From: Streptomyces formicae | GTDB taxonomy: Bacteria; Actinomycetota; Actinomycetes; Streptomycetales; Streptomycetaceae | Length of the DNA stretch: 64,000 nucleotides | Reading direction: 5' to 3' | NCBI RefSeq assembly: GCF_002556545.1 | Contig: NZ_CP022685.1 | Coordinates: 4,504,001-4,568,000, forward strand | Shown: positions 17,712-26,151 of the stretch, in pieces | Layout: each line of letters opens with the position of its first letter | Numbering within the stretch: the first letter of the stretch is position 1 | Program-made: the position numbers and the translations under genes | The notes under the pieces: model-generated | Database searches by the model: none | What the model saw: the letters and a program-made list of their open reading frames with translations, nothing else | Told to the model about the DNA's origin: nothing

Positions 17712-18811
17712 AGCGCACTCCGAGGAGCCGGAGCGAGGGCCGGCGCCGGAGCCGTTCGGCACGGCACGAGCCGCTGGACCACATGGAGCTGGCCAGGCTC
17801 CTCCCGGCCCCCGGCGACCCCGCCCTCTCCACGGACCGCCAACTCCTGCTCGAGAGGCACCTGATGACCCACATCCAGCAGCAGACGGGCCCCACGTCCC
17901 CCGGCTTCCCCGCCCCGCCCGCGGGCCCGCCCCGCCGTCCCGTGCGCCGCGCGCTCCTCATCGGCGTCCCGGTCACCGCGGCGGCCCTGGCCGCCGTGGT
18001 CGCGGTGAACCTGACCGGTGGCACGGGCGGCGCCCCCGAGAGCGGCCCGCGCGAGATCGCCCCCGTCGTCCAGTTGGAGCCTGGCACCACGAAGACGGTC
18101 TCCACCGTCGCGGCGAAGGCGTCGCGGGCCGCGGAGACGGAGAAGTTCACGGCCCCCCGCCAGGACCAGTACGTCTACGTGAAGAGCAAGGTCAGTTACG
18201 TCTACATCGACCAGAACGTCGACACGAACGTGACGAAGACGATGGTCCAGAAGCTGCACCCGCGCGAGGTGTGGATGTCCCCCAACGGCCTCAAGGGCTG
18301 GCTGTACGAGCCCGGCTTCCAGCCCCAGGACGGCATCACGCTCGACGGCGACGTCGAGGGCTGGTCGTACAACAAGGTGAGCAAGCTCCCCACGTCCCCC
18401 AAGGCCCTCCTCGACCGCATCTACGCCGACACCGACTCCCAGAGCTCCCGCGACCAGCAGGCCTTCGACACGATCAGCGACATGATCTCCGAGCAGCTGG
18501 CCCCGCCGAAGATCAGCGCGGCGCTCTACCGCGCGGGCGCGAGGATCCCCGGCGTGGTCGTCGTCGACCACGCCAAGGACGCGGCGGGCCGCGAGGGAAT
18601 CGCCCTGGCCCGCACGGACGAACAGACCGGCGAACGCACGGAGTGGATCTTCGACAAGAAGACGTACGCGTACCTGGGCAGCCGGGGCATACAGGTCAAG
18701 CAGGTCGACGGCATCAAGCCGGGCACGGTGGTGGAACGGACGGCGATCCTGGACCGCCGGATCGTCGACGAGAAGAAGTCCCGGACGGGGGTGGCGGACA
18801 GCTCGACGTGA
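17708..18811 (+). CDS. CU044_5270 family membrane protein
   Basis: A 367-residue protein with a basic cytosolic N-terminus (about 75 residues, including HMELARLLPAPGDPALS), one membrane helix near residues 79-99 (ALLIGVPVTAAALAAVVAV), and a large extracytoplasmic domain with repeated beta strands (DQYVYVKSKVSYVYID, YAYLGSRGIQVKQV). CU044_5270 proteins are commonly coded next to ECF-type sigma factors in actinobacteria. An anti-sigma or sensory role for the short N-terminal domain is inferred. The ATG overlaps the sigma stop. Confidence 0.8.
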   Translation: MKRTPRSRSEGRRRSRSARHEPLDHMELARLLPAPGDPALSTDRQLLLERHLMTHIQQQTGPTSPGFPAPPAGPPRRPVRRALLIGVPVTAAALAAVVAVNLTGGTGGAPESGPREIAPVVQLEPGTTKTVSTVAAKASRAAETEKFTAPRQDQYVYVKSKVSYVYIDQNVDTNVTKTMVQKLHPREVWMSPNGLKGWLYEPGFQPQDGITLDGDVEGWSYNKVSKLPTSPKALLDRIYADTDSQSSRDQQAFDTISDMISEQLAPPKISAALYRAGARIPGVVVVDHAKDAAGREGIALARTDEQTGERTEWIFDKKTYAYLGSRGIQVKQVDGIKPGTVVERTAILDRRIVDEKKSRTGVADSST

Positions 18812-18882
18812 GGCGCTGCCTTGGGGCGGGCGGGGGTGGCGCTGCCTTGGGGCGGGCAGGGGTGGCGGGAAGCGCGTTCGGC

Positions 18883-19066
18883 GCGTCCGGCGCGGCGGGA
18901 ATGGCGCGTCCGGCGCGACGGGAACGGTGCGTCCGGCGCGACGGGAACGGTGCGTCCGGCGCGACGGGAACGGTGCGTCCGGCGCGACGGGAACGGTGCG
19001 TCCGGCGCGACGGGAATGGCACGCCCAGCGCGGCGGGAATGGCGCGTCCGGTACGGCGGGCCGCCT
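18883..19066. repeat. 23-bp minisatellite, about eight tandem copies
   Basis: Units start at 18883, 18906, 18929, 18952, 18975, 18998, 19021 and 19044, exactly 23 bp apart. The core is GCGTCCGGCGCGACGGGAAC; four central copies are near-identical and the outer ones diverge. A 26-bp duplication (18812-18837 and 18838-18863) precedes it. It lies directly after the CU044_5270 stop. All frames stay open through it, but none has a start, ribosome-binding site or family match. Confidence 0.9.
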
Positions 19067-19391
19067 TGTCCCCGGCGGGGGAACTGCGTAGGCGGGCGGA
19101 ACCGGTCGCGCCCGCCCTGCCACCCGCCCTCCCGCCCGCCTGGGCACTCGCGCGAAGGGGGCGCCACCGTCCCCCGCGGCATGCCTCGATTTGCTCTCCG
19201 GGACGGTCGCTCATTCCTCACTCCATGGCGGTGCGCAACGCATACGAGCCAAGAGTGATCAGCGAAGACTCCAACTCTGCTGGTATGCGCCCATATATGC
19301 CCTTGCCCGCCGACCCTGCCGCTGGTGTCCCCCACCCCTCCTGGATAGCTTGGTTCACTCCAGAGAACCCTCCCCCCTCCAGGAGCCGACC
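19067..19391. other. Intergenic region before the lipoprotein gene
   Basis: About 325 bp with no gene I can support. The left part is GC-rich with CCCGCC runs (19109-19142). The right part is less GC-rich around 19210-19310 and probably holds the promoter of the 19392 gene. I could not fix a -10/-35 pair. Confidence 0.4.
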
Positions 19392-20066
19392 GTGAACCGC
19401 CGCCCCACCCTGCTCGCAGCGGCCGCCATGACTGCTGCGGCGGTCCTCTCGCTCTCGGCGTGCGGAGGGGGTGACGGTGGTGCGAAGGACAAGGACACCG
19501 ACAAGATCGCGGGCGCTGACTCCGACTCAGGCGGCAAGAAGGAGTCGCCCTCCCCGAAGGCATCCGAGGACGGGATCGACCGGCCGGAGATCAAGCTGCC
19601 CAAGGACGTGGACAACGTCTTCGAGGGGGGCAAGACAGGGGATCCGAAGAAGGACGCAGTGCTCGCCGATCACGAGCGGATGCTCGATTCCATCGACGAG
19701 GCCATCACCGTCCACGCCAAGGAGCACCCTGCGCTGAAGTTCTACTCGAAGGGCGACGCGCTCCTCAGTGCGGGTCGGTACGTCGAGTCGTTCTACAAGG
19801 CCAACACGACATGGGTCGGCGAAACCCGGTACTTCAACCGTGAGGTCACCTTGCTCAAGGGGGGTGCGGCCGCGGTGACGTATTGCGGTGACGACACGAA
19901 GGCCTACAGCAAGGATCGCAAGACCGGCAAGGTCGACAGATCTGGCGATTCGGACGACTCGAACGACTTCACCTTCTACAACACCCGCATGGAGAAGGAC
20001 TCGAAGGGCGTATGGCAGGCGGCCCAGATCATCTCGGATGAGAGGTCGGCGAAGTGCCAGCGGTGA
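19392..20066 (+). CDS. Predicted lipoprotein, unknown function
   Basis: A 224-residue lipoprotein. GTG at 19392 with AGGAG eight bases upstream. The signal runs MNRRPTLLAAAAMTAAAVLS to lipobox SAC near residue 24. A charged linker follows (residues 25-60), then a mature domain (AVLADHERMLDSIDEAITVH, YVESFYKANTTWVGETRYFN, AVTYCGDDTKAY) resembling small NTF2/Mce-like extracytoplasmic domains. It ends in two spaced Cys regions. It overlaps the next secreted-protein gene by 13 bp, making it the first gene of the type VII-like locus. Confidence 0.75.
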   Translation: MNRRPTLLAAAAMTAAAVLSLSACGGGDGGAKDKDTDKIAGADSDSGGKKESPSPKASEDGIDRPEIKLPKDVDNVFEGGKTGDPKKDAVLADHERMLDSIDEAITVHAKEHPALKFYSKGDALLSAGRYVESFYKANTTWVGETRYFNREVTLLKGGAAAVTYCGDDTKAYSKDRKTGKVDRSGDSDDSNDFTFYNTRMEKDSKGVWQAAQIISDERSAKCQR

Positions 20067-21091
20067 AGCGGAGCCAGCTCCGTACCCTGATCGTTTCCAG
20101 CGTCGTCCTGGCAGCGATGGCGACTGTCGCCCCCGCGCATGCCCGTGACAAGAATCCCGGCGCCGCCCTCGGCAGCGCGAAGGGCGATCGCCAGGACAAG
20201 CAGCTCACCGTCGAGACGAAGGTGCAGACGACGGTCGAGGGCAGCCCCAAGGCCCCGAAAACCGGCACGCTCACCCCCGCCAACACCAACTGGGATCCGC
20301 CTGCTTGCTGGTACGAACCGGCGTACTCCCCGAAGGGGATCGAGGCCACGGTCAAGGCGATCCGACAGATCGGGCTCCTCGGGATCGGTGACCTTGTCGG
20401 CGGGGTCTTCGACTCGTACTTCAAGGAAGGCCACCCCTACAAGAACTACAACCTCGACAAGCAGGGCAAGGGGAAGTTCTGGGCGGCGGCGGTCGACGAG
20501 AAGCGCAAGGACGAGCCAGAGGCCCAGGCCTGCAACAAGATGCCGTTCTGGGTGGACGAAGGCAAGACTCCCGACGAACCACTCGCCGTCTCTCCCAGAA
20601 TCCTCGCCGAATACGCCTACGGCCAGATCCCGGTCCCCGACACCGAGATCACGATGGCCCCCGAGGGCGAGACGAAGGTCAACCTGCCGACCTGGGTGTG
20701 GCTGGACAAGGCCAAGTTCAAGGAGATCTCGGTAACCGCGAGCCTGCCGGGAACGGGCCTCTCCGCGACGACGACCGCCAAGCCCGTCTCGCTGAAGCTC
20801 AACCCGGGAACGTCGGACGCCGAGACGTACCCGGCCTCCGGCGAGTGCCCGATCGGCGACGACGGCCGGATCGGCAAGCCCCGCGCCAAGGGCACCCCGG
20901 CGGACACGGACCCGCCGTGCGGCGTGCGCTACCTGCGCTCGTCCGGCGACGCCTCGTACGAACTCGGGGCCACCATCACGTGGCAGGTCACCTGGAAGAG
21001 CACCACGGAACCAGGCGGCGAACTGCCCCCCGGCGAGTTCGGCGCGACGCAGGACGTCGTCGTACGCGAGATCCAGTCCGTCAACCGCTGA
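20054..21091 (+). CDS. Secreted protein, unknown function
   Basis: A 345-residue exported protein: signal peptide MPAVKRSQLRTLIVSSVVLA with cleavage near AHA-RD (about residue 31). The mature part has conserved Cys residues and a Trp-rich segment (NTNWDPPACWYEPAYSPKGI), then beta-rich sequence ending in ITWQVTWKSTTEPGGELPPG. Two starts are possible: GTG 20054, with GAGAGG eight bases upstream, and GTG 20063, which overlaps the previous stop. It is coupled to the lipoprotein gene. Similar proteins occur beside WXG100 genes in Streptomyces (recollection); no activity is known to me. Confidence 0.7.
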   Translation: MPAVKRSQLRTLIVSSVVLAAMATVAPAHARDKNPGAALGSAKGDRQDKQLTVETKVQTTVEGSPKAPKTGTLTPANTNWDPPACWYEPAYSPKGIEATVKAIRQIGLLGIGDLVGGVFDSYFKEGHPYKNYNLDKQGKGKFWAAAVDEKRKDEPEAQACNKMPFWVDEGKTPDEPLAVSPRILAEYAYGQIPVPDTEITMAPEGETKVNLPTWVWLDKAKFKEISVTASLPGTGLSATTTAKPVSLKLNPGTSDAETYPASGECPIGDDGRIGKPRAKGTPADTDPPCGVRYLRSSGDASYELGATITWQVTWKSTTEPGGELPPGEFGATQDVVVREIQSVNR

Positions 21092-21147
21092 CCACGACTA
21101 GGGCTACGGCCCCGCCCCCCGACCACACAGGGAATCCGGACACCGAC

Positions 21148-21450
21148 ATGAGCGACCTCCGCCTCGACGGGACGATCTTTGAGGACCTCAAGAAGACCTT
21201 CTCCTCGGTCAGCGACCGCATGGACGCCGCGCGCAGATCCCTCAAGAACACCGACGGGTCGGTCGTCGGCGCCGAGAAACTCATCGAGGACGTGCACGAG
21301 TTCGCCGACGAGTGGGGTTACGGCGTCAAGCAGCTCGGCAAGCACACCCAGGGCGCCGTCAAGATGATCAACAAGATCGACACGGAGTTCAGCAAGCTGG
21401 ACCAGGCGCTGGCCGAATCGCTCAAGTCCGCCAAGAAGAAGAGCAAGTAG
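21148..21450 (+). CDS. WXG100-size (ESAT-6-like) protein
   Basis: 100 residues, the classical WXG100 length, almost entirely helical. A helical first half ends near a central tryptophan in FADEWGYGVKQLG, followed by a second amphipathic helix and a Lys-rich tail (LKSAKKKSK). The canonical W-x-G reads WGYG, so this is a divergent member. WXG100 proteins are secreted as helical-hairpin dimers by type VII secretion systems. The gene sits 1 bp before a larger WXG protein, its likely partner. ATG at 21148. Confidence 0.7.
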   Translation: MSDLRLDGTIFEDLKKTFSSVSDRMDAARRSLKNTDGSVVGAEKLIEDVHEFADEWGYGVKQLGKHTQGAVKMINKIDTEFSKLDQALAESLKSAKKKSK

Positions 21451-21451
21451 C

Positions 21452-22708
21452 GTGAGCGGCACCAAGCGCCCCGCGCTGCCGAACATAGGCTGGGACCCCA
21501 CCCCCGGCAACGTCGAGGACACCCGCGACCTGGCGAAGAAGCTGGGCGGGCTCGCGGGCGAACTGGGTGCCGCGGTCCGGGACTTAGAGCGGATCGAGTG
21601 CGGCGCGTGGAAGGGGAAGGCGGCGCTCGCCTTCACCGAGTACATCGGTGAGGACGTCACCCCGCTCATCCGCAAGAGCCACGAATCCTTCGACAAGGCG
21701 TCGCGCGCGCTGCACCGGTGGGCCAGGGAACTCAAGGACTTCCAGGACGAGACCGACCGTCTGGAGAAGAAGGCCGGGGAGAAGCTGGACGCCCGCTCGG
21801 AGGCGAAGCCGAACAGCAAGGAGAGCGGGAAGGCGTCGGGGGACGTCGACGAGGTCATCGGACAGGTGCACGACCTTGAGGACCGCTACGCCAAGGCGGC
21901 GGGCGCGATCAGCAAGGAGCTCGACAAGGCGAGCGACATCGCCCCGGACGAGCCGGGCTTCTGGGACAAGCTCACGAAGGGCGTCGCGGACGCGTGGGAC
22001 GCCACGGGCAAGTGGCTCAAGGACCACGCCGACCTGATCAAACTCATCGGTGACCTGCTGAGCGACCTGACGGCGGTGCTTGCCCTCCTGGCCATCGTCA
22101 CGCTCCCGTTCCCTCCGCTCGCGGCGATCTTCGGTACGGCGGCGCTCATCACGAGTGGCCTTGCGTTGGGTGCGCATGGGCTGGCCAAGATGGGCGGGGC
22201 GGACGTCAGTTGGGTGACGATGGGCATGGACGCCGTGGGACTGTTGCCCGGGATCGGGATGTTCAGCAAGGCCACCAAGGTGGCGGGCGTGACCAGGGGC
22301 GCGGCTCTGGCGTCCAAACTCGGCAAGGGATTCACGGCGACCAGTGCCGGCCCAGGCCGCATCCTGCTGACGTTCGGAGAACATTCCGCAGCCCTCACCG
22401 GTGGCCTCGGCATAGGCGGCCTGGTGAAGCTGGGAGGTAAATCCGAGGATGTCTACGAAGTGGCACGCGCAGGCGGCGGTTTGCTGAACCGTATGGGCGG
22501 TCTTGCGGCCGGTGGGTATCACGAAGGTCAGTGGCTGGGTTCCCGAGCGCTGAATCTGATTCCAGGGGTGCACATCAACCCCGCCGGGGCCGGTATCGCC
22601 ATGGACGCCGGAGCCAAGATCTTTCCAAAGATCACGAGTATTCATCAGCACGTGGGAGAGGCCCTTTTCCCCGGCGACCAGTTCGCGAAATCCACCTCGG
22701 GTGGCTGA
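21452..22708 (+). CDS. Large WXG-domain protein, probable type VII substrate
   Basis: 418 residues. The N-terminal 100 residues form a helical domain with a W-x-G turn in IECGAWKGKAALAFTEYIG, typical of WXG100-like leader domains. A coiled, charged stretch (about 100-170) leads to FWDKLTKGVADAWDATGKWL and hydrophobic segments around residues 200-260 (LTAVLALLAIVTLPFPPLAA, FGTAALITSGLALGAHGLAK). The C-terminal 130 residues are Gly-rich with no toxin motif that I recognise. The layout recalls polymorphic toxins, but the tip is unidentified. GTG start, 1 bp after the WXG100 stop. Confidence 0.7.
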   Translation: MSGTKRPALPNIGWDPTPGNVEDTRDLAKKLGGLAGELGAAVRDLERIECGAWKGKAALAFTEYIGEDVTPLIRKSHESFDKASRALHRWARELKDFQDETDRLEKKAGEKLDARSEAKPNSKESGKASGDVDEVIGQVHDLEDRYAKAAGAISKELDKASDIAPDEPGFWDKLTKGVADAWDATGKWLKDHADLIKLIGDLLSDLTAVLALLAIVTLPFPPLAAIFGTAALITSGLALGAHGLAKMGGADVSWVTMGMDAVGLLPGIGMFSKATKVAGVTRGAALASKLGKGFTATSAGPGRILLTFGEHSAALTGGLGIGGLVKLGGKSEDVYEVARAGGGLLNRMGGLAAGGYHEGQWLGSRALNLIPGVHINPAGAGIAMDAGAKIFPKITSIHQHVGEALFPGDQFAKSTSGG

Positions 22709-22793
22709 GTCGGCACGTATCACCGCGTGAGGGGCTCGGCGGCATCGGTGCCCAGAGCCGATACCACCGAGGAGACGGAGGAGACACACGCAC

Positions 22794-23711
22794 ATGGGCA
22801 TCTGGATCACGGACCCGGACGAGACGTTCCTCGCCCGTGGTCCCGTCACGTTCGCCACCGGCGCCGCCCCGCGGGTCAAAGGAATGCGCTGGTTCCGTGA
22901 CACCGAGCGCAACGACATTCAGGGGGAGCTTCCCGGCTGGCCCGAAGGGCCGGTCTACACGCAACACTCCACGGGTGGTTCGCTCGCGCGGAGGGCCGGG
23001 AAGGGCGCGGTACTCGGGCTCGGTGTCGCCGTCATGGCCGTCCTGAGTGCCGCCGGCGGCAACCTCAGCGGCGACTACGGGCCGGACTCCGGATCCGACA
23101 CCCCTGACGACCCCGCCGACGAAGTCGAGGACTTCCCCGTCATGTGGGCAGCTCCTGGAACACTCGCCCGCACTCTGCCCTGGCAACTGGACCCGGGGCG
23201 CTCGGACGAGAAGCGCTACCGCACGCAGGCGATCGTCACCGACCGACGTCTGGTCGTCGTGGGCTTTCCCTTCTCCAAGAAGGAGCAGTCGAAGATCGAG
23301 GACGAAGTCCTCTGGGAGACGCCCCGCTCCACGATCGCCTCGGTCGACCGTCGGAACTTCCGGATCGGAACCGATCTGCGGATCCTGTTCACGGACGGCT
23401 CCTGGTGCAGACTCCGCTCCGTCTCGCGGCGCAAGCTCATCTGGCCTCTCACCGAGCCCCGCGGCTACGTCTCCTTGGAGTCACTCACCGACGACCAGCG
23501 AGCCACCGTCGAAGCCTTCATCGCCGACCGGGGCCCGGAGGACGAAGCTCCATTGATCACGCAGAACCCTTGCGGTTGCTATCAGGTACGCGCGGTGGAC
23601 CAGCTAGAAGTGAACGCGGACTTCGGTGTCCTCGAAAGGAACATGGTCATGGATGCCAATGGAGTGGAGGTCGAGCCGGTCGCGTATCACCCGGAGGATT
23701 TCCCCAGCTGA
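22794..23711 (+). CDS. Unknown protein with PH-like region, type VII-like locus
   Basis: 305 residues, not a family I can name. An N-terminal soluble part of about 60 residues is followed by a hydrophobic stretch (KGAVLGLGVAVMAVLSAAGG, about residues 68-88). Then comes a segment resembling a bacterial PH domain: QAIVTDRRLVVVGFPFSK, VLWETPRSTIASVDRR, FRIGTDLRILFTDGSWCRLR. The order 'new ligand strand, T-D-R-R-L, VPRS-type loop' is typical of that fold. It follows the large WXG protein by 85 bp; a role as its immunity or chaperone protein is only a guess. ATG at 22794. Confidence 0.6.
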   Translation: MGIWITDPDETFLARGPVTFATGAAPRVKGMRWFRDTERNDIQGELPGWPEGPVYTQHSTGGSLARRAGKGAVLGLGVAVMAVLSAAGGNLSGDYGPDSGSDTPDDPADEVEDFPVMWAAPGTLARTLPWQLDPGRSDEKRYRTQAIVTDRRLVVVGFPFSKKEQSKIEDEVLWETPRSTIASVDRRNFRIGTDLRILFTDGSWCRLRSVSRRKLIWPLTEPRGYVSLESLTDDQRATVEAFIADRGPEDEAPLITQNPCGCYQVRAVDQLEVNADFGVLERNMVMDANGVEVEPVAYHPEDFPS

Positions 23712-23759
23712 CTCACCCGAATCCGCACCCTGCCCCTGAATCGACCAGGACAGCTCCTC

Positions 23760-24458
23760 ATGCCCCTCCCCCTCCTCGAGCAAGACCCCCCACCCATCTG
23801 GTTCCACGTCCCCGACGGCTTCTACGCCCTCCCCCTCGCCGCCACCCCGGAGGAACGCGCCGAGAAGGCGGAGGAGTTCGTCCGCGGCCTCTACTCCCAG
23901 GGGGACGAACGCGTCTGGGAACCCGCCGCCCCCTACTACGCCGGCCTCGCCGAACTCATGGCGGACACCGGGGTCTCCTACTCCGCGATGGGGCTCTTCT
24001 CCACCGCAGAGGAGGACGGCGACGGCGACAGCCAGGACGGCGCGAAGACCGGGCACAACGGTGCCGACGGTGTGGCCCAATGCGCCTTCACCGTCGCCGC
24101 CGTCCCCACCGACCAGGCTTCGGGCGACACGGAAACCGTCGCCCAAGGAATCCTCGCCGTCCTCTCCACCACCCCGCACAACGACGCCCGCTGGCTCGAC
24201 CTCCCCTGCGGCCCCGCCGTCTCCTGCGTCACCCTCACCGAGTACAAGCTGAACCCGGAGATCACCACGACCGGCGAGCCGACCGATCTCCTCACCGGCC
24301 AGATCCAGGTCCATGTCCCCTTCCCCACGGGCCCGTTCACCGCGATCTTCACACTCCACACCGCGTCCACGGACTACTGGACCGAGTTCTGCAACATCAT
24401 GTCGGCGATCCTCCAGACGGTCTCCTTCACCGAACCGGAAGAAGGCGAAGCCGCTTAG
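23760..24458 (+). CDS. Unknown cytosolic protein, type VII-like locus
   Basis: 232 residues, acidic, without signal peptide or membrane helix. It begins MPLPLLEQDPPPIWFHVPDG and has a two-layer alpha/beta look, with a central acidic low-complexity insertion (EEDGDGDSQDGAKTGHNGAD, about residues 84-103). The C-terminal half (FPTGPFTAIFTLHTASTDYW, FCNIMSAILQTVSFTEPEEG) resembles sequences I have seen beside WXG100 genes, without an assigned role. Its stop overlaps the convergent ATP-binding protein gene by 4 bp. Confidence 0.65.
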   Translation: MPLPLLEQDPPPIWFHVPDGFYALPLAATPEERAEKAEEFVRGLYSQGDERVWEPAAPYYAGLAELMADTGVSYSAMGLFSTAEEDGDGDSQDGAKTGHNGADGVAQCAFTVAAVPTDQASGDTETVAQGILAVLSTTPHNDARWLDLPCGPAVSCVTLTEYKLNPEITTTGEPTDLLTGQIQVHVPFPTGPFTAIFTLHTASTDYWTEFCNIMSAILQTVSFTEPEEGEAA

Positions 24459-24892
24459 CGACCGGATCCGGGTGTGACTTCGGCCCACAACAGCTTCCCG
24501 GCGTGCCCCGCCCCCATGCCGTACGCCCCCCAGCGGTCCGCACAAGCCCGCACGATGTGCAGCCCCCGCCCGTCCTCCGCCGTCTCCGGCGGCTGCCGGT
24601 CGAAGGCGCGGTCGTCCTCCCCGAACCCGGGTGGGATCTCCGGGTTGGAGTCCCACACGGCCACGCGGATCCCCTCCGGGGAGGAGGAGCGGAGGCGGAG
24701 GGCGTAGGGGCCGTCGGTGTGGCAGTGCGCGTTGTTGAGGAGTTCTCCTGCGAGGAGTTCGGCGGTGGGGGTGAGTTCGCCGAGTCCGTACGTCCCGAGG
24801 ACCGCGCGGAGTGTGGCTCGGGCGATTCCCGGGGCGCGGGGATCGTGGGGGAGTTGGAGGGTGTAGGTCCAGGGCGGGACTACGGTTGTCAT
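24455..24892 (-). CDS. ATP-binding protein (anti-sigma-like HATPase_c, WhiJ module)
   Basis: 145 residues of the GHKL type without kinase parts, as in SpoIIAB/RsbW-like and AbaA-OrfD-like proteins. N-box ELLNNAHCH, G1-like VWDSNPEIPPGF and G2 GRGLHIVRACADRWG are visible. The ATG ending at 24892 has AAAGG nine bases upstream; a longer frame to 25042 runs across the operator region and is not used. It is divergent from the XRE/DUF5753 gene. In S. coelicolor, such proteins sit beside WhiJ-like regulators and DUF397 proteins, as here. Confidence 0.85.
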   Translation of the reverse strand: MTTVVPPWTYTLQLPHDPRAPGIARATLRAVLGTYGLGELTPTAELLAGELLNNAHCHTDGPYALRLRSSSPEGIRVAVWDSNPEIPPGFGEDDRAFDRQPPETAEDGRGLHIVRACADRWGAYGMGAGHAGKLLWAEVTPGSGR

Positions 24893-24998
24893 GGGATCGC
24901 CTTTCACGTCGGGGAGTTGCACGGTGTTGCCCAGTGACGGTGCCGCTCCGTCGAGCGGGGTACTTCCGGGCGAGTGGCCTGAGACACAGGCTAGGGAT

Positions 24999-25031
24999 GC
25001 GCAAATACAATTTGCGCCCATTCCATGGAAT
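24999..25031. promoter_or_regulatory. Two palindromes between ATP-binding protein and WhiJ-like gene
   Basis: Perfect inverted repeat GCGCAAAT (24999-25006) and ATTTGCGC (25010-25017) with a 3-bp spacer, then 2 bp later the perfect 12-bp palindrome ATTCCATGGAAT (25020-25031). They are AT-rich against a GC-rich background and lie 57-89 bp before the XRE gene. They are likely operator sites in the divergent promoter, probably bound by the XRE protein itself (inference). Confidence 0.65.
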
Positions 25032-25087
25032 GCAGTGCACAATCCCTCGTGTGAGTGACGAACCGAGCTGTCCCTAGGAGGAGTTGC

Positions 25088-25939
25088 ATGGCCGGGAGGT
25101 CAGCGCCCACGGTCCGCCGCATCCGCGTCGCCACGGAACTTCGGCGACTCCGCGAGCATGCGGGGATAACCGCGACCGAGGCCTCGCGCGTCCTCGGGAC
25201 CAGCCAGGGGCAGCTCAGCAACGTCGAGACCGCACGCTTCGGCGTGAGCGCGGCCCGCGTCCGTGCGATGGCTCGCAGCTACGACTGCTCGGACCAGGCC
25301 TTCATCGATGCCCTCGTCAACATGGCCGAGGACCGCACGCGCGGCTGGTGGGAGGAGTACCGCGAGATCCTGCCCGCCGGGCTGTTGGACCTCGCCGAGG
25401 TCGAGCACCACGCCACGCGCCTGAGTACCGCCGTCACCGTGCACATCCCCGGCCTGCTCCAGACCACCGACCACGCCCGCGAGCTGTTCCTCCAGGTCGT
25501 CCCCGAGCTCCCGCCCCCGGAGGTGGAACACCGGGTGTCGTTCCGCATCAAACGGCAAGCGGTCCTCTTCCGGGACCCGCCGACCCCGTATCGGGCGATC
25601 ATCCACGAGGCCGCCCTGCGGATGCAGTTCGGCGGACCTGCCGTGACCAAGCGGCAGCTGCTCCACCTGCTGGAGATGAGCGAGCGCGAGCGCGTCACGA
25701 TCCAGGTGCTCCCGTTCGCCGCCGGTTCCTTCCCGGGATCGGGGCAGTCCCTCTTCTACTCCGGTGGCGCCGTCCCCCGGCTCGACACCGTCCACCTCGA
25801 TCAATCGCACGGCCCCGTGTTCCTCGACGCCGAGGCTCAGCTCTGCAAGTACCGCGTACTCCTTGAACGTATGGAAGCCCAAGCGCTCCCGCCCACGCAG
25901 TCGCAAGACCTCATCCGCAGCATCGTCCAGACCTTGTGA
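25088..25939 (+). CDS. XRE-family regulator with DUF5753 domain (WhiJ-like)
   Basis: 283 residues. ATG at 25088 with a strong AGGAGGAG upstream. N-terminal helix-turn-helix: ELRRLREHAGITATEASRVL and TSQGQLSNVETARFGVSAAR. The C-terminal DUF5753 domain (about residues 100-275) includes VHIPGLLQTTDHARELF, RQAVLFRDPPTPYRAIIHEA and FYSGGAVPRLDTVHLDQSHG. This is the WhiJ/Scr1-type family, many paralogues of which sit in Streptomyces beside a DUF397 protein and an ATP-binding protein, affecting development. All three partners are here: 24455-24892, 25951-26151 and 26148-26438. Confidence 0.9.
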   Translation: MAGRSAPTVRRIRVATELRRLREHAGITATEASRVLGTSQGQLSNVETARFGVSAARVRAMARSYDCSDQAFIDALVNMAEDRTRGWWEEYREILPAGLLDLAEVEHHATRLSTAVTVHIPGLLQTTDHARELFLQVVPELPPPEVEHRVSFRIKRQAVLFRDPPTPYRAIIHEAALRMQFGGPAVTKRQLLHLLEMSERERVTIQVLPFAAGSFPGSGQSLFYSGGAVPRLDTVHLDQSHGPVFLDAEAQLCKYRVLLERMEAQALPPTQSQDLIRSIVQTL

Positions 25940-25950
25940 AGGGAACCGAG

Positions 25951-26151
25951 ATGACCATGCTCATGTGGCAGAAGTCCTCCTACTGCGGCGAGGGCGACTC
26001 GTGCGTACATGTCGCAGCGACAGCGACCGGCACGGTCCATCTCACCGAAAGCAGCGACCCCACCACCGCGATACTCCACACCACCCCCACGGCCTTCGCC
26101 GCCCTGCTCCGCACCGCGAAGGCGCGGCCCGCGGGCGCCGGGACGGCATGA
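25951..26151 (+). CDS. DUF397 protein
   Basis: 66 residues. The DUF397 signature is plain: WQKSSYCGEGDSCVHVA, then VHLTESSDPT and a final segment expected to read like TPTAFAALLRTAK. ATG at 25951 with AAGGGA upstream; a GTG at 25936 overlapping the previous stop is less likely. DUF397 proteins are the small acidic partners of WhiJ-like XRE regulators and probably bind and modulate them. 11 bp after the regulator. Confidence 0.9.
   Translation: MTMLMWQKSSYCGEGDSCVHVAATATGTVHLTESSDPTTAILHTTPTAFAALLRTAKARPAGAGTA

Noticed and set aside
18883..19066. Possible CRISPR array
   Set aside because: Units are directly adjacent with no unique spacers, and no cas genes are nearby.
18812..19391. Several open frames through the minisatellite on both strands
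   Set aside because: A 23-bp period is not a multiple of three, so every frame cycles through the same repeat; products are Arg/Pro/Gly repeats without starts or ribosome-binding sites.
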